From PVC group bacterium (GTDB lineage: Bacteria > Verrucomicrobiota > Kiritimatiellia > UBA8416): DNA of 56,135 bases. Position 1 is the stretch's first letter; every line of letters starts with the position of its first letter. The DNA lies in contig PXBF01000168.1 in assembly GCA_003567005.1 (NCBI GenBank), positions 1-56,135 of the forward strand, written 5' to 3'. This document shows, piece by piece, positions 45,602-54,909 of this stretch. A model generated the notes under the pieces. That model saw only the letters and a list, made by a program, of their open reading frames with translations, had not been told where the DNA came from and did not search any database. Position numbers and translations under genes: made by a program.

Positions 45602-48101
45602 AGCCCTGACGCCTATGATGCGACAGTATCGACAGATCAAAAGCGAACTTGCTGATGATGTGATTCTGTTTTTTCGGATGGGCGATTTTTATGAGATGTT
45701 TTTTGAGGATGCGAAGAAGGCTGCTCCGGTTCTGGACATTGCCTTGACGCGGCGTAATGGCGTGCCGATGTGCGGGGTTCCGTATCATGCCTTGGATGCA
45801 TATCTTGCGCGTATGATGCGGTCCGGTTGCAAGGTCGCTATTTGTGAGCAGGTAGAGGATCCCTCTGCATCAAAAGGATTGGTCCGGCGTGAGGTGACGC
45901 AGATCGTGACCCCGGGCACCATCACGGAAGGTGGCCTTCTTGAGAATAGCCAGTATTTGTATCTGGCAGGAATTTGCCAGGTAGGCAATCACTGGGGCAT
46001 TGCTATGATTGATCTGTCCTCCGGTCATTTTTGGGGGAGTCGGGTAGCGGATATGGATGCGGCTGTGGATGAAATTCAGCGCTATGGTCCAGCCGAATGC
46101 ATTGTTCCAGACTCTGGTGATAAGATTTATGCGAGCTTGGTGACACAATTGCAACTAGCGCTTCCGGGGTTGCCGGTGAGTTATGGAGAGGATTGGACGT
46201 ATGGTCGGGATGCCGCCTATGATCTTCTTGTCCGACATTTCGCGGTGCAGTCCTTAGTTGGGTTCGGGTGTGAGGAAGAACCCGCCATTATCTGTTCTGC
46301 AGGTGCATTATTGTATTATCTACAGGTTGTGTTGCATCGCCAAACGGCACATATCCGTTCTTTCCAGACACGCCAACAAGAAGGCTATTTGGCTTTGGAT
46401 GAAACCGGATGTGCAAATCTTGACTTGGTGCCGATACGCGGCCGTACTGGCGGAAAAACATTGCTAGATATACTGGATACCACACGAACACCGATGGGCG
46501 CGCGCATGTTGCGCGATTGGATCTTGCGTCCATTGGCTGAATTGGTCCCGATTCTTGCACGACAGGAAGCGGTGGCGGTGTTTGCGGAAGACCGTGGGTT
46601 GCTACGTTCCGTGCGGGATGCATTTACACCCGTCCGTGATCTGGCCAGGCTGATTGCTCGCACAGGCAATGGCGGGGGCAATGCACGCGATCTGGTTGCG
46701 ATTGCGCACTCACTGGATGCCTTGCCGGAAGTGCGTGCATTATTGGATGATCAACATGCTGAACGCTTGCAGCAGTTGGCGCAGGATTTGCAACCGCTAC
46801 CGAAGCTTGTTGATTCCATTCAATCGGCTATCGTGGATGATCCGCCTCTTGCAGTCAAGGAGGGGGCGATTATCCGGGATGGCTTTGACAATACATTGGA
46901 TGAATTGCGTCAAGCAGCGGCATCTGGTCGCGACTGGCTGGCGCAGTTTCAAGCTTCGGAGCAGGCGCGGACCGGCATCAAGAGTTTGAAGGTTCGGCAC
47001 AATAAAGTTTTTGGTTACTATATTGAAGTATCGAAGGGGCAGTTGGATCATGTGCCGGATGATTACATACGCAAGCAGACGCTGGTGAATGCAGAGCGTT
47101 TTATTACACCGGAGTTGAAAACCTATGAAAACAAAATCATGGGAGCCCATGAGCGTGCGGTTGCGCTGGAGTACGAATTGTTCGTTTCCATTCGCGATCA
47201 AGTTGCCGCTGAGACAGGCACCATTCAGAAAACGGCGCAAGCGTTGGCCCAACTGGATGTATTGGCGACATTCGCCGAGCGGGCATTGACGCTAGGGTAT
47301 ATACGCCCCGGTGTTTCAGAATCTGACGTACTAGCCATTCAGCGTGGTCGGCATCCTGTGGTGGAGCAGGCCGAGGAAGGTGGCGGGTTTGTGGCGAATG
47401 ACACGACGCTGGATTGTTCTGCTAATCAGTTGTTGATTATCACAGGTCCGAATATGGCAGGTAAATCCACGTACATCCGACAAGTTGCGGTATTGGTCGT
47501 GATGGCACAAATGGGGTCGTACATCCCTGCTGAATCGGCCGAGATCGGCATGGTTGATCGGATTTTTACCCGTGTAGGTGCGAATGATGATTTGGCGCGT
47601 GGTCGCAGTACGTTCATGGTGGAGATGCAGGAGACGGCCAACATTTTGCATCATGCCACTTCGCGTAGTTTGATTGTGCTGGATGAAATCGGGCGGGGTA
47701 CCAGCACATTCGATGGTATCAGTATAGCATGGTCGGTGGCCGAGTATTTGCACAACATGGAACATGTGAAGGCACGAACCCTTTTTGCGAAGCATTATCA
47801 TGAGCTTACCGAGCTCGCGCGTACGATGACGGGGGTGAAAAACTACAACATTCTGGTGCAGGAGAAGAATGATACGATTGTTTTCCTGCGGCGCATTGTG
47901 CCGGGGGCGGCAGACAAGAGTTATGGGATACAAGTTGCGAAGCTAGCGGGGATGCCGGATAGTGTGGTTACGCGGGCGAATGAGATATTAGCGAATCTCG
48001 AAGAAGGAGAGATTGGTGATGAAGAGTCCCCGAAACTCGCGCGCCACCGGAGTAAAGGAGCGGGCGTCCGCCGCGACACGAACCAACTCGATTTGTTTTG
48101 A
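45591..48101 (+). CDS. mutS: DNA mismatch repair protein MutS
   Basis: It recognises mismatches and starts repair with MutL. 836 residues. The mismatch-reading Phe-x-Glu is F33-Y34-E35 in FFRMGDFYEMFFEDA. A connector, lever and clamp follow, then the ABC-type ATPase: Walker A TGPNMAGKSTYIRQ, Walker B/signature DEIGRGTSTFDG, and FAKHYHELTEL. It is a MutS1-type protein of normal length. The ATG at 45591 lies within the end of rsmA with GAGG nine bases upstream; the longer frame inside rsmA is rejected. Confidence 0.97.
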   Translation: MAGEALTPMMRQYRQIKSELADDVILFFRMGDFYEMFFEDAKKAAPVLDIALTRRNGVPMCGVPYHALDAYLARMMRSGCKVAICEQVEDPSASKGLVRREVTQIVTPGTITEGGLLENSQYLYLAGICQVGNHWGIAMIDLSSGHFWGSRVADMDAAVDEIQRYGPAECIVPDSGDKIYASLVTQLQLALPGLPVSYGEDWTYGRDAAYDLLVRHFAVQSLVGFGCEEEPAIICSAGALLYYLQVVLHRQTAHIRSFQTRQQEGYLALDETGCANLDLVPIRGRTGGKTLLDILDTTRTPMGARMLRDWILRPLAELVPILARQEAVAVFAEDRGLLRSVRDAFTPVRDLARLIARTGNGGGNARDLVAIAHSLDALPEVRALLDDQHAERLQQLAQDLQPLPKLVDSIQSAIVDDPPLAVKEGAIIRDGFDNTLDELRQAAASGRDWLAQFQASEQARTGIKSLKVRHNKVFGYYIEVSKGQLDHVPDDYIRKQTLVNAERFITPELKTYENKIMGAHERAVALEYELFVSIRDQVAAETGTIQKTAQALAQLDVLATFAERALTLGYIRPGVSESDVLAIQRGRHPVVEQAEEGGGFVANDTTLDCSANQLLIITGPNMAGKSTYIRQVAVLVVMAQMGSYIPAESAEIGMVDRIFTRVGANDDLARGRSTFMVEMQETANILHHATSRSLIVLDEIGRGTSTFDGISIAWSVAEYLHNMEHVKARTLFAKHYHELTELARTMTGVKNYNILVQEKNDTIVFLRRIVPGAADKSYGIQVAKLAGMPDSVVTRANEILANLEEGEIGDEESPKLARHRSKGAGVRRDTNQLDLF

Positions 48102-48194
48102 TGCGGAGCAACTGGGGCATTTTGAGGAGATGTGCATTTGTGTGCGCGTGGATTTATGTGCTAAACATAATGAAGTAATTGCGGAAGGCAAAAC

Positions 48195-48428
48195 ATGAAA
48201 AAGGAGTTTCGCTATTCAGCGCATGCGCCAGTCGAGGAGAGCGACGAAGACAAGCCGGGGGTGGTTCTGGATTACGACAAGGACGGCAATATCGTCGGTT
48301 TGGAGATTTTGGATGCATCCGCTCGTGTTGAAAACCCGCGTGGTATGGAGTATGCAGTTTCTTCCTCGCCTGCTATGGCCGTTGCGGAGAAGCCGAATGC
48401 TTCATATTGCGGAGGGAATGACCGTTGA
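48195..48428 (+). CDS. DUF2283-type small protein
   Basis: A 77-residue protein whose core, VVLDYDKDGNIVGLEILDAS, is the DUF2283 pattern. Members of this family are small, of unknown function and often sit next to DUF4258 proteins in toxin-antitoxin-like pairs; no DUF4258 partner is visible between mutS and this gene. GGAAGG lies before the ATG. Confidence 0.75.
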   Translation: MKKEFRYSAHAPVEESDEDKPGVVLDYDKDGNIVGLEILDASARVENPRGMEYAVSSSPAMAVAEKPNASYCGGNDR

Positions 48429-48478
48429 CAACATAATGAAATCATAATCTGCTATGATGGGAAGAGGAGAGATAGAAT

Positions 48479-48874
48479 ATGGATACAGAGAAACAGGATT
48501 GGTTAGCGGAGATGTTTGCACGGCAGGCAGAGTTGAATCAACGGATCGGGGTGGATACGACGGCGTTGGAGGGTGAAGAGGAGAAGGCGAAGTGGGTTTT
48601 GAATTACTGTCGGGCCATGGGGCAGGAACTCGCTGAGTTAACGGATAGCGTACCGTGGAAGTGGTGGGCAAAATACCAGAAATTTGATATGCAGAATGCG
48701 CGTGTGGAGGTGGTAGATTTGTTTCACTTTCTCATTTCTTTGGCGCAGGTTCTGGATATGAATGCGGAAGACGTCTATCGCTTGTATTGCGATAAGCATG
48801 CGGTGAATCATAAGCGGCAAGATAGCGGCTACAGCGTGAAGGATGAGAGCGATAACGCGGGACTCGGTATGTAG
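48479..48874 (+). CDS. Dimeric dUTPase-like all-alpha NTP pyrophosphatase
   Basis: A 131-residue all-alpha protein with the Mg2+-binding E-x-x-E of GQELAELTDSVPWKWW and the second acidic motif ARVEVVDLFHFLISLAQVL. These are typical of dimeric dUTPases and the MazG-like superfamily. The DKHAVNHKRQDSGY segment also fits the dUTPase branch. It would hydrolyse dUTP to dUMP and keep uracil out of DNA. GAGGAGA precedes the ATG. Confidence 0.82.
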   Translation: MDTEKQDWLAEMFARQAELNQRIGVDTTALEGEEEKAKWVLNYCRAMGQELAELTDSVPWKWWAKYQKFDMQNARVEVVDLFHFLISLAQVLDMNAEDVYRLYCDKHAVNHKRQDSGYSVKDESDNAGLGM

Positions 48875-48894
48875 ATAAGGGCGTTTGGGGGAAT

Positions 48895-48921
48895 GCAGCA
48901 GGTTGCGGGACAACCTGCTGC
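48895..48921. terminator. Perfect 11-bp hairpin between convergent genes
   Basis: GCAGCAGGTTG (48895-48905) and CAACCTGCTGC (48911-48921) form a perfect 11-bp stem with a five-base CGGGA loop, placed between the convergent dUTPase-like gene and pfp. There is no long U-run on either side (ACTTT on the right), so it may stop transcription weakly or mainly protect 3' ends. Confidence 0.6.
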
Positions 48922-48931
48922 ACTTTGCGGG

Positions 48932-50158
48932 CTAGTGGGCGACTTCTATGGTGGCGCCGACGGGTTGTCCGATTGCGTGGAGCAGTTCGAGAAACCATCC
49001 CGTCTGCGGGTTGAAGGGTTTGCCTCCTTTGATGCGGGGGAAATCGATGACACGGAGTTCGTTGCCGGCATCTTCATCTTCGCCCACTACACCGCTTTCA
49101 CTGCGTAGGGCTGCGTCCACAGCATGTTTGCAACATGCCTGAATGAGTTCAATATCATCCTGATTGGAGGCTGCAGCACGGCTGAAGTACCCACTTTTCT
49201 GGATCAAGGTTTTTTCTGCTCCGATCATGTTGGCAAATTGTTGGCCAAACCATTTTCCAGGGTTTACGGCATCGAGTTTGATGTGTCCAAAGGCATCGCG
49301 TGGCACTTCTTCTCCAGCCGCTTCCATTTCCTGGACAATCTTTTCCACGCCTGCTCCTTCGGATAGGAAGATGTTTACGCTGTCATGTGTGTCCATGATT
49401 TGTTTGAGCCGTGCCGCTTCTGCCGCAATGTCAATTTCCATTTCAGGTACATATATGGCATGTACGTCGCGGGCTTCGCGCGTGAGGCCCAGCTCGGGAA
49501 GAAACTGGCATTCGTTGAGATACTCATTATAGATACGTGCGGTATAGGCCGTGAGCCATCCGCAGTTACGTCCCATAACTTCGTGGACGATCAACATGCG
49601 GGGGTTGGCGCTATGTTCGGCAACAACATTGGCAAAAAATTGCGCGCCTTCTTCGGCTGCAGTCCATGCACCGAGGCTTTGCCGAATCGGGAATACGTCG
49701 TTGTCTATGGTTTTGGGTAGTCCTACGACGGTCAGGTCGTAATCGTTTTGTTTGAGAAAGGCGGCAAGGTCTGCGGCGGTCGTATTGGTGTCATCACCGC
49801 CAATGGTATGCAATACATCGACTTGATCGCGCGTGAGTTGTTCGGCGGCGACATGTAGAGGATTCTGGCCATCCTTGACAAGTCCGCGTTTAACGCAGTC
49901 TTTTACATTTGTGAGTTTTACACGACTGTTCCCGATGGGGCTACCTCCGAATGCATACAGGCGACTGATGTTGGATTGCATTTGGGAGTCAAGCGTTATG
50001 GAATCACCAAGTAATAACCCTTTGTATCCAGATCGATAGCAGATGATTTCCGCCCCGGGGGCTAACACGGTGTACGACTCAACGAGCGCGGCGATAGCGG
50101 AAGACAAGCAGGGTGCGAGACCTCCTGCTGTAAGAATGGCAACTTTATTTACCGGCAT
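48932..50158 (-). CDS. pfp: 6-phosphofructokinase, pyrophosphate-dependent type
   Basis: It phosphorylates fructose 6-phosphate to the 1,6-bisphosphate, here probably with pyrophosphate and so reversibly. 408 residues. The decisive residues are the second Asp of GGDDTNTTA (120-128; ATP enzymes have GGDGS) and the Lys in PKTIDND (148-154), the combination known for PPi-PFKs. MGRNCGWLTAYTAR and SEGAGVEKI are also family motifs. AAGGAG precedes the ATG. Confidence 0.9.
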   Translation of the reverse strand: MPVNKVAILTAGGLAPCLSSAIAALVESYTVLAPGAEIICYRSGYKGLLLGDSITLDSQMQSNISRLYAFGGSPIGNSRVKLTNVKDCVKRGLVKDGQNPLHVAAEQLTRDQVDVLHTIGGDDTNTTAADLAAFLKQNDYDLTVVGLPKTIDNDVFPIRQSLGAWTAAEEGAQFFANVVAEHSANPRMLIVHEVMGRNCGWLTAYTARIYNEYLNECQFLPELGLTREARDVHAIYVPEMEIDIAAEAARLKQIMDTHDSVNIFLSEGAGVEKIVQEMEAAGEEVPRDAFGHIKLDAVNPGKWFGQQFANMIGAEKTLIQKSGYFSRAAASNQDDIELIQACCKHAVDAALRSESGVVGEDEDAGNELRVIDFPRIKGGKPFNPQTGWFLELLHAIGQPVGATIEVAH

Positions 50159-50217
50159 AATTACTCCTTCGTTAGATGTTCTGCCGAGCGGCAGGTGGCT
50201 TTCTGGTGCTTTCCGGT

Positions 50218-51360
50218 TTAGCGAAAATAGCGCGCATGTTCCTGGAAAACATATTTGTCCGTGAAACCAGAAAGGTAGTCACATACTGTACGCTTTAATC
50301 CGTCTTCTGCAAGCCGGCTTTGTGCCTTTTTTCCCATGTGGCCTGGATGTTGACAATAATGATGGAACAAATGCCTGAGCATTGCGGTGGCGATTTCAGC
50401 CTGGTTTTTTATAGATTGGCTAAAATATACATGTTGGTAAAGGAAAGAGCGGAAGGATGCGGCATGCTCTTGCATGTCTGGACTGAAAGCCACGATTTGC
50501 TCGGGGGCTTGCATGACGTCACTTGTCGACTGCGGTTCATGGGTCGTGAGTTTCTGAAGGGAATTCGAGACAATGTCCTCAATTTGGAGGTCTAGCAGGT
50601 TTCGAATCGTGATGCGAATGTGTTGTCCACGATCAAGATTCGAATATGTCTGGTTTGTCCGCTCGGTGGCCATTCGCCATAATTCTTGTGTTTCAAGCAG
50701 TTCTTCGGTGAGGATTTTTGCTAGTAATGCATCGTCTGTATCATGTGCGTAGTAGGTAATGTCGTCTGCAATATCGGCAATTTGCGCTTCAATGGATTGG
50801 CGTGGTCCGATGGCCAGGCCATCCAACTGGGCATTGGGTTTTTCGGCTTCGTGCTTCATCAAACCGGCCCGTACTTCCCAAGAGAGGTTGAGGCCCGGAA
50901 AATCGGGATACTGAATGTCTAACAGTTCGACCCATCGCAAGCTCTGGAGATTGTGGTCGAAGCCCCCCGCATCTGACATTAGTGCGTTGAGTTCATTTTC
51001 ACCTGCATGCCCAAAAGGGGAGTGTCCGATATCATGCGCCAAGGCGATAGATTCGGTTAAGTCTTCATTTACTTGGAATATGCGGGCTAATGTTCGTGCC
51101 ACGGCAGCCACTTCCACGCTGTGCGTGAGACGGGTGCGGTAATGATCACAGGAACTGCGGGTAAAAACCTGCGTTTTATATTCTAATCTCCGGAAGCACC
51201 GACTATGAATGATTCGATCCCGGTCTCTTTGGAATCTACAACGGGAGGGGTGCTCGGGCTCTGGGTAACGTCGTCCCGCCGATGCACTGCTGCTGGTGGC
51301 GTAGGGTGCCAGAAGGACGCTTTCCCGTTGGTTTAGCGTATTACGAATGGAATCTTTCAT
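50218..51360 (-). CDS. dgt: Deoxyguanosinetriphosphate triphosphohydrolase-like HD protein
   Basis: Family members hydrolyse dNTPs to nucleosides and tripolyphosphate. 380 residues: GRRYPEPEHPSRCRFQRDRD, FRRLEYKTQVF, and the HD-domain metal site THSVEVAAVARTL and LAHDIGHSPFGHAGE, with the distal Asp in AQIADIADDITYYAHDTDDAL. The start at 51360 matches family N-termini but has no good Shine-Dalgarno; the frame stays open to 51525. It lies divergent from rpsD. Confidence 0.88.
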   Translation of the reverse strand: MKDSIRNTLNQRESVLLAPYATSSSASAGRRYPEPEHPSRCRFQRDRDRIIHSRCFRRLEYKTQVFTRSSCDHYRTRLTHSVEVAAVARTLARIFQVNEDLTESIALAHDIGHSPFGHAGENELNALMSDAGGFDHNLQSLRWVELLDIQYPDFPGLNLSWEVRAGLMKHEAEKPNAQLDGLAIGPRQSIEAQIADIADDITYYAHDTDDALLAKILTEELLETQELWRMATERTNQTYSNLDRGQHIRITIRNLLDLQIEDIVSNSLQKLTTHEPQSTSDVMQAPEQIVAFSPDMQEHAASFRSFLYQHVYFSQSIKNQAEIATAMLRHLFHHYCQHPGHMGKKAQSRLAEDGLKRTVCDYLSGFTDKYVFQEHARYFR

Positions 51361-51551
51361 AGGATGAACAAGAGTGCGGGTTTCGGCCTTTGTCTCTTCG
51401 GCCACAATATTATCTGCATGAATTGTGGTGATCGTAGAGTATCGATATTTGAAATACAAAGATTTTGTTATCTTGCGGGCACAATTTGTGAAATGTGATT
51501 TGGCTTGATTCGTTTCATGTTGCATGGCAGATTAGCAGGCTTTCCGAGGTT

Positions 51552-51572
51552 ACTTGTGCGTGTGGCACAAGT
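51552..51572. promoter_or_regulatory. Perfect inverted repeat in the dgt-rpsD divergent region
   Basis: ACTTGTG (51552-51558) and CACAAGT (51566-51572) are perfect inverted copies with a seven-base spacer, 109 bases upstream of the rpsD start. It could be an operator for a dimeric regulator or part of an rpsD leader structure (S4 is an autoregulator in other bacteria). The sequence alone does not decide. Confidence 0.3.
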
Positions 51573-51680
51573 GGGGATCTGTTGCAATTGCGTGAAACAT
51601 GGTAGCTTCCGTCATGACGCTGTGCAGATTTCGGATACCTCATGATTGTCGCGGGGAGCATGACAGGAGGTATATACACC

Positions 51681-52298
51681 ATGGCAAGAAACAGTAGTCG
51701 TAAAGCCAAAGGTAAAATCGTTCGTCGTTTAGGCGTAAATGTGTACGGGAATCCGAAATTCAGTCGGTTGCTTGAGAAGCGTCCGAATGCTCCTGGCATG
51801 CATGTACGCCGTAAAGGCCGTTTGTCGGACTACGGGGTGCAGTTGGTTGAGAAACAAAAATTACGTTTTCATTATGGCCTGAGCGAGCATCAGTTTCGTT
51901 CGGTTTTTGTGAAAGCCAAGAATATGCCTGGTATTACGGGTGACAACATGCTTGCGTTGTTGGAGCGCCGTTTGGATAATGTTGTGTATCAATTGGGTAT
52001 GGCTGCAACGCGTGCGCAAGCACGTCAGATTGCGCGTCATGGGCATTTGAAGATCAATGGTCGCAAGGCTTCGACGCCTTCTCAGCTCGTGTATGCTGGC
52101 GATAAAATTTCGGTCAAGGACCGCGAGTCGAGTCGCCGTATGTTGCATGATGCCGTAGAAGCGAATCATCGACCTTTGCCGGGTTGGCTGGCGATAGATG
52201 AAAAAGCGCTTGAAGGGCTTGTTACGCGCTTGCCGGAACGTTCTGATATTGAAACGATTGCCGATGAGCAGTTAATCGTGGAATTTTACTCGAAATAA
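51681..52298 (+). CDS. rpsD: 30S ribosomal protein S4
   Basis: An early-assembly 16S rRNA-binding protein. 205 residues, the normal length, with KPNAPGMHV-like core RPNAPGMHVRRKGRLSDYG, EKQKLRFHYGLSEHQF, and the S4 RNA-binding motif LERRLDNVVYQLGMAATRAQ followed by ARQIARHGHLKINGRK. No zinc cysteines are present (C-minus form). AGGAGG lies 11 bases before ATG 51681. It is not in the usual rpsM-rpsK-rpsD-rpoA cluster but alone, with its own terminator. Confidence 0.96.
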   Translation: MARNSSRKAKGKIVRRLGVNVYGNPKFSRLLEKRPNAPGMHVRRKGRLSDYGVQLVEKQKLRFHYGLSEHQFRSVFVKAKNMPGITGDNMLALLERRLDNVVYQLGMAATRAQARQIARHGHLKINGRKASTPSQLVYAGDKISVKDRESSRRMLHDAVEANHRPLPGWLAIDEKALEGLVTRLPERSDIETIADEQLIVEFYSK

Positions 52299-52316
52299 TC
52301 ATCGCGTCTTTGCAAG

Positions 52317-52350
52317 CAGCCGCTTCCTCTCAGGGAGCGGCTGTTTTTTT
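52317..52350 (+). terminator. Intrinsic terminator of rpsD
   Basis: CAGCCGCT (52317-52324) pairs with AGCGGCTG (52336-52343) and is followed directly by seven T. It lies 19 bp after the rpsD stop and marks rpsD as a single-gene transcript. Confidence 0.9.
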
Positions 52351-52537
52351 GGGTGAACGCAGTCTGTTTTCCTGTGATCCTGAAGATTTCCCTCTTGACG
52401 AGCGGTTTTCAGTCGGCAGTTTGGCATGTGGATGATTTTTGTCTTGTCGGGGGTGTTTCCGGGTTTGCGAAGTTGGTTAGAAACATGCTAGCTTTCCTTC
52501 TTTGCGGAATCATTATCTCTGGCAGCGAGGCAACATT

Positions 52538-53977
52538 ATGAATATGGATGTGCGGGAATCAGATTCTCCCAAGGAATTTTGTGGTTTATGCGGTGTTTAT
52601 GGCGTGCCTGACGTGGGGCCAACATTATATCAGGGGTTGTTTTCCCTGCAGCACCGTGGTCAGGAGGGAGCTGGCATTGCCACCGCTGATGGTCGCGAAG
52701 TGTACTCGGTACGCGGGCAGGGATTAGTGAACGATGTCTTTGGCCGCCAGGATTGGTCTGCTTTGCCGGGTCACTTGGGAATTGGTCATGTACGTTATTC
52801 TACCACGGGTTCTACGCGTATCCAGAATGTGCAGCCTCTGGTTGCCGAATGTGTTGATGGTATCTGGGCAGTGGCACATAACGGGAATCTGGTGAATGCC
52901 GAAAAGTTGCGCGGCATGTATCAGGAAGCGGGGGCTATCTTTCAAACGGGGACTGACAGTGAAGTTTTGATTCACTTGCTTGCCGATCCGATGTATCGCA
53001 CGCGTCCACGACGCGTGGCACGTGCCTTGGCTGAGCTGGATGGTGCGTTTTGTTTTCTCTTGATGACGCGCAATTGCATGTTGGCAGCGCGGGATCGCTA
53101 TGGATTTCGCCCGCTGTCTGTAGGGCGTTTAGGAGACGGCTACGTGGTTGCGAGCGAAACCTGTGCGCTCGAACTGGTGGGGGCAACCTTTATACGCGAT
53201 GTCGAACCCGGTGAATTGTTGATTTTTGATGAGAGTGGCATGCATAGCTCCTTTTTTGCAGAGGGTCCTGAACGCAAACCCGCCCGCTGCATTTTTGAAA
53301 TGGTGTATTTTGCTCGTCCGGACAGCAAAGTGTTTGGCAAGAATGTGCATGAAACGCGTGTACAGTATGGACGTCAGCTTGCCAAGGAACATCCGGTGGA
53401 TGCCGATGTAGTGATTTCGATTCCCGATAGCGGCAATTCGGCTGCCTTGGGATATTCCATGGAAAGTAAGATTCCGTTAGAGCATGGTTTTATCCGGAAT
53501 CATTATGTAGGTCGTACCTTTATCATGCCATCCCAGGGGGATCGTTCGCGCGGCGTGGATATGAAGCTAGCTGTTTTACGTGAGGTGGTGAAGGGGAAAC
53601 GCGTGATTGTAGTGGATGATTCCGTGGTGCGGGGTACGACGGCGCGTCGGCGCGTACAGCGCTTGCGAGAAGCCGGGGCCACGGAAGTACATATGCGTGT
53701 TTCGTGTCCACCAATCAAGCATCCTTGCTTCTACGGTATTGACTTCCCCACCAGTGATGAATTGATTGCAGGTGGTATGGATGTGGATGAGATCTGTGCT
53801 TATCTGGAGGCGGATAGTCTGGGATATCTGAGTCTGGAGGGCTTATTCGTGCCGTTCGGAAGTGAGCACGGTTTTTGTTCGGCGTGTTTTTCGGGGGATT
53901 ACCCCAGTGACATCAGTGGCATGTCCGGCGATAAGCATGCGTTGGAAAGTCGAAGCGAACTGCCATTGAATATTTAG
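52538..53977 (+). CDS. purF: Amidophosphoribosyltransferase, Fe-S type
   Basis: The first committed step of purine synthesis: PRPP plus glutamine to phosphoribosylamine. 479 residues. A 17-residue leader precedes the likely N-terminal nucleophile Cys18 (CGVYG), so propeptide removal is expected. The PRPP loop is VIVVDDSVVRGTT. The cysteines expected to bind a [4Fe-4S] cluster in the Bacillus-type enzyme are present (ARCIFEMVYF, SCPPIKHPC, and FCSACFSG). GAGG sits eight bases before ATG 52538. Mobile debris begins right after its stop. Confidence 0.95.
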   Translation: MNMDVRESDSPKEFCGLCGVYGVPDVGPTLYQGLFSLQHRGQEGAGIATADGREVYSVRGQGLVNDVFGRQDWSALPGHLGIGHVRYSTTGSTRIQNVQPLVAECVDGIWAVAHNGNLVNAEKLRGMYQEAGAIFQTGTDSEVLIHLLADPMYRTRPRRVARALAELDGAFCFLLMTRNCMLAARDRYGFRPLSVGRLGDGYVVASETCALELVGATFIRDVEPGELLIFDESGMHSSFFAEGPERKPARCIFEMVYFARPDSKVFGKNVHETRVQYGRQLAKEHPVDADVVISIPDSGNSAALGYSMESKIPLEHGFIRNHYVGRTFIMPSQGDRSRGVDMKLAVLREVVKGKRVIVVDDSVVRGTTARRRVQRLREAGATEVHMRVSCPPIKHPCFYGIDFPTSDELIAGGMDVDEICAYLEADSLGYLSLEGLFVPFGSEHGFCSACFSGDYPSDISGMSGDKHALESRSELPLNI

Positions 53978-53999
53978 ATTCCTAAATTTCAATTCAAGG

Positions 54000-54686
54000 G
54001 GCGCACTCCGAATGAGGTGTCGGATGTATGATTTGAGCGAGTACGTCAAGACGCTGAAGCAGAAATACACCCAGTGGCACAATAAGCGTCGTGGTCGCAA
54101 GGGCACGCTCTGGGAGGAGCGCTTCAAGAGTATCATGATTGAGCCGGATCGTGCTCGTGAAGGGCAGTGGGATAACGCGCTTTTGACGATGGCTGCGTAT
54201 ATCGATCTCAATGCCGTGCGAGCGGGGATTGTTTCCGATCCGAAAGATTACCGTTACTGTGGTTATGGCGAGGCCTGTGGTGGGTCGCGGCAGGCCCGTG
54301 AGCGGCTTGGGTGGCTCTTCGCCTATTATGGGCAAGGAGAAGTCGATTGGCAGTGCGTTGGCGGTCAATACCGCCAGCAGCTCTTTGCTCGCGGTGAACA
54401 GACGGAGCGTCGCTCCGGATTCTCTCATGAAGAAGTCAAAACGGTGCTCGAAAATGAGGGTAAACTGACGCTACAGCAAGCCCTGCGCTGCCGGGTACGA
54501 TATTTTTCCGATGGTGTGGTGCTAGGGAGTAAGGCTTTTGTGGAGGATATCTTCGAGCGCAACCGCGAACAATTCGGCTTGAAACGTCGCAATGGTGCAA
54601 GACCGCTACGCAAGGCGGAGGCGGGCGGCCTCTGTACGATGCGTGATTTGCGTCTGGCGGTTATCTTGCCTCCAAAAGCTGCGTAG
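54000..54686 (+). pseudogene. 5'-truncated REP-associated tyrosine (Y1/IS200-like) transposase
   Basis: The frame 54012-54686 corresponds to the C-terminal two-thirds of a RAYT-type transposase: MYDLSEYVKTLKQKYTQWHN, RKGTLWEERFKS, and the conserved MAAYIDLNAVRAGIVSDP with DYRYCGYGEA (the helix bearing the catalytic Tyr region). The N-terminal part with the HUH metal-binding motif is missing. Homology begins at about 54000, only some 20 bp after the purF stop, so the break lies there. It is probably inactive. Confidence 0.75.
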
Positions 54687-54715
54687 CCGCAGGCATCTCA
54701 TCGTCGCTGAATTAA

Positions 54716-54777
54716 GCACTTTCAGGTGAGGTCTGCCCGAATGCGGTGTTTTCCCCATCAGTTCACGGAGAAAGTGC
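54716..54777. repeat. Inverted repeat downstream of the transposase remnant
   Basis: GCACTTTC (54716-54723) and GAAAGTGC (54770-54777) are perfect inverted copies flanking a 46-base GC-rich interior. It lies 30 bp past the transposase frame, where REP-like or element-end sequences occur in such elements. Whether it is a REP copy cannot be told from a single instance. Confidence 0.35.
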
Positions 54778-54883
54778 CTCCAACCTGCCATAAGATGGCG
54801 CTACGCTGTCTTTTTGTTGCTGCTTAACGCTTCTCATTTGCTGGTTTATAGCATCAGTGTCGCATTGTTCTATAGTTGGTCTG

Positions 54884-54909
54884 TCCCTAATATTCCTCCC
54901 TAATATTCC
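54884..54909 (+). repeat. Tandem 13-bp direct repeat
   Basis: TCCCTAATATTCC occurs twice back to back (54884-54896, 54897-54909), at the junction between the transposase-associated DNA and the start of the RHS-like reading frame. Confidence 0.75.

Noticed and set aside
48013..48198. Short plus-strand frame overlapping the end of mutS and possibly a partner of the DUF2283 gene
   Set aside because: Most of it is out of frame inside mutS, and the remaining residues do not resemble DUF4258.
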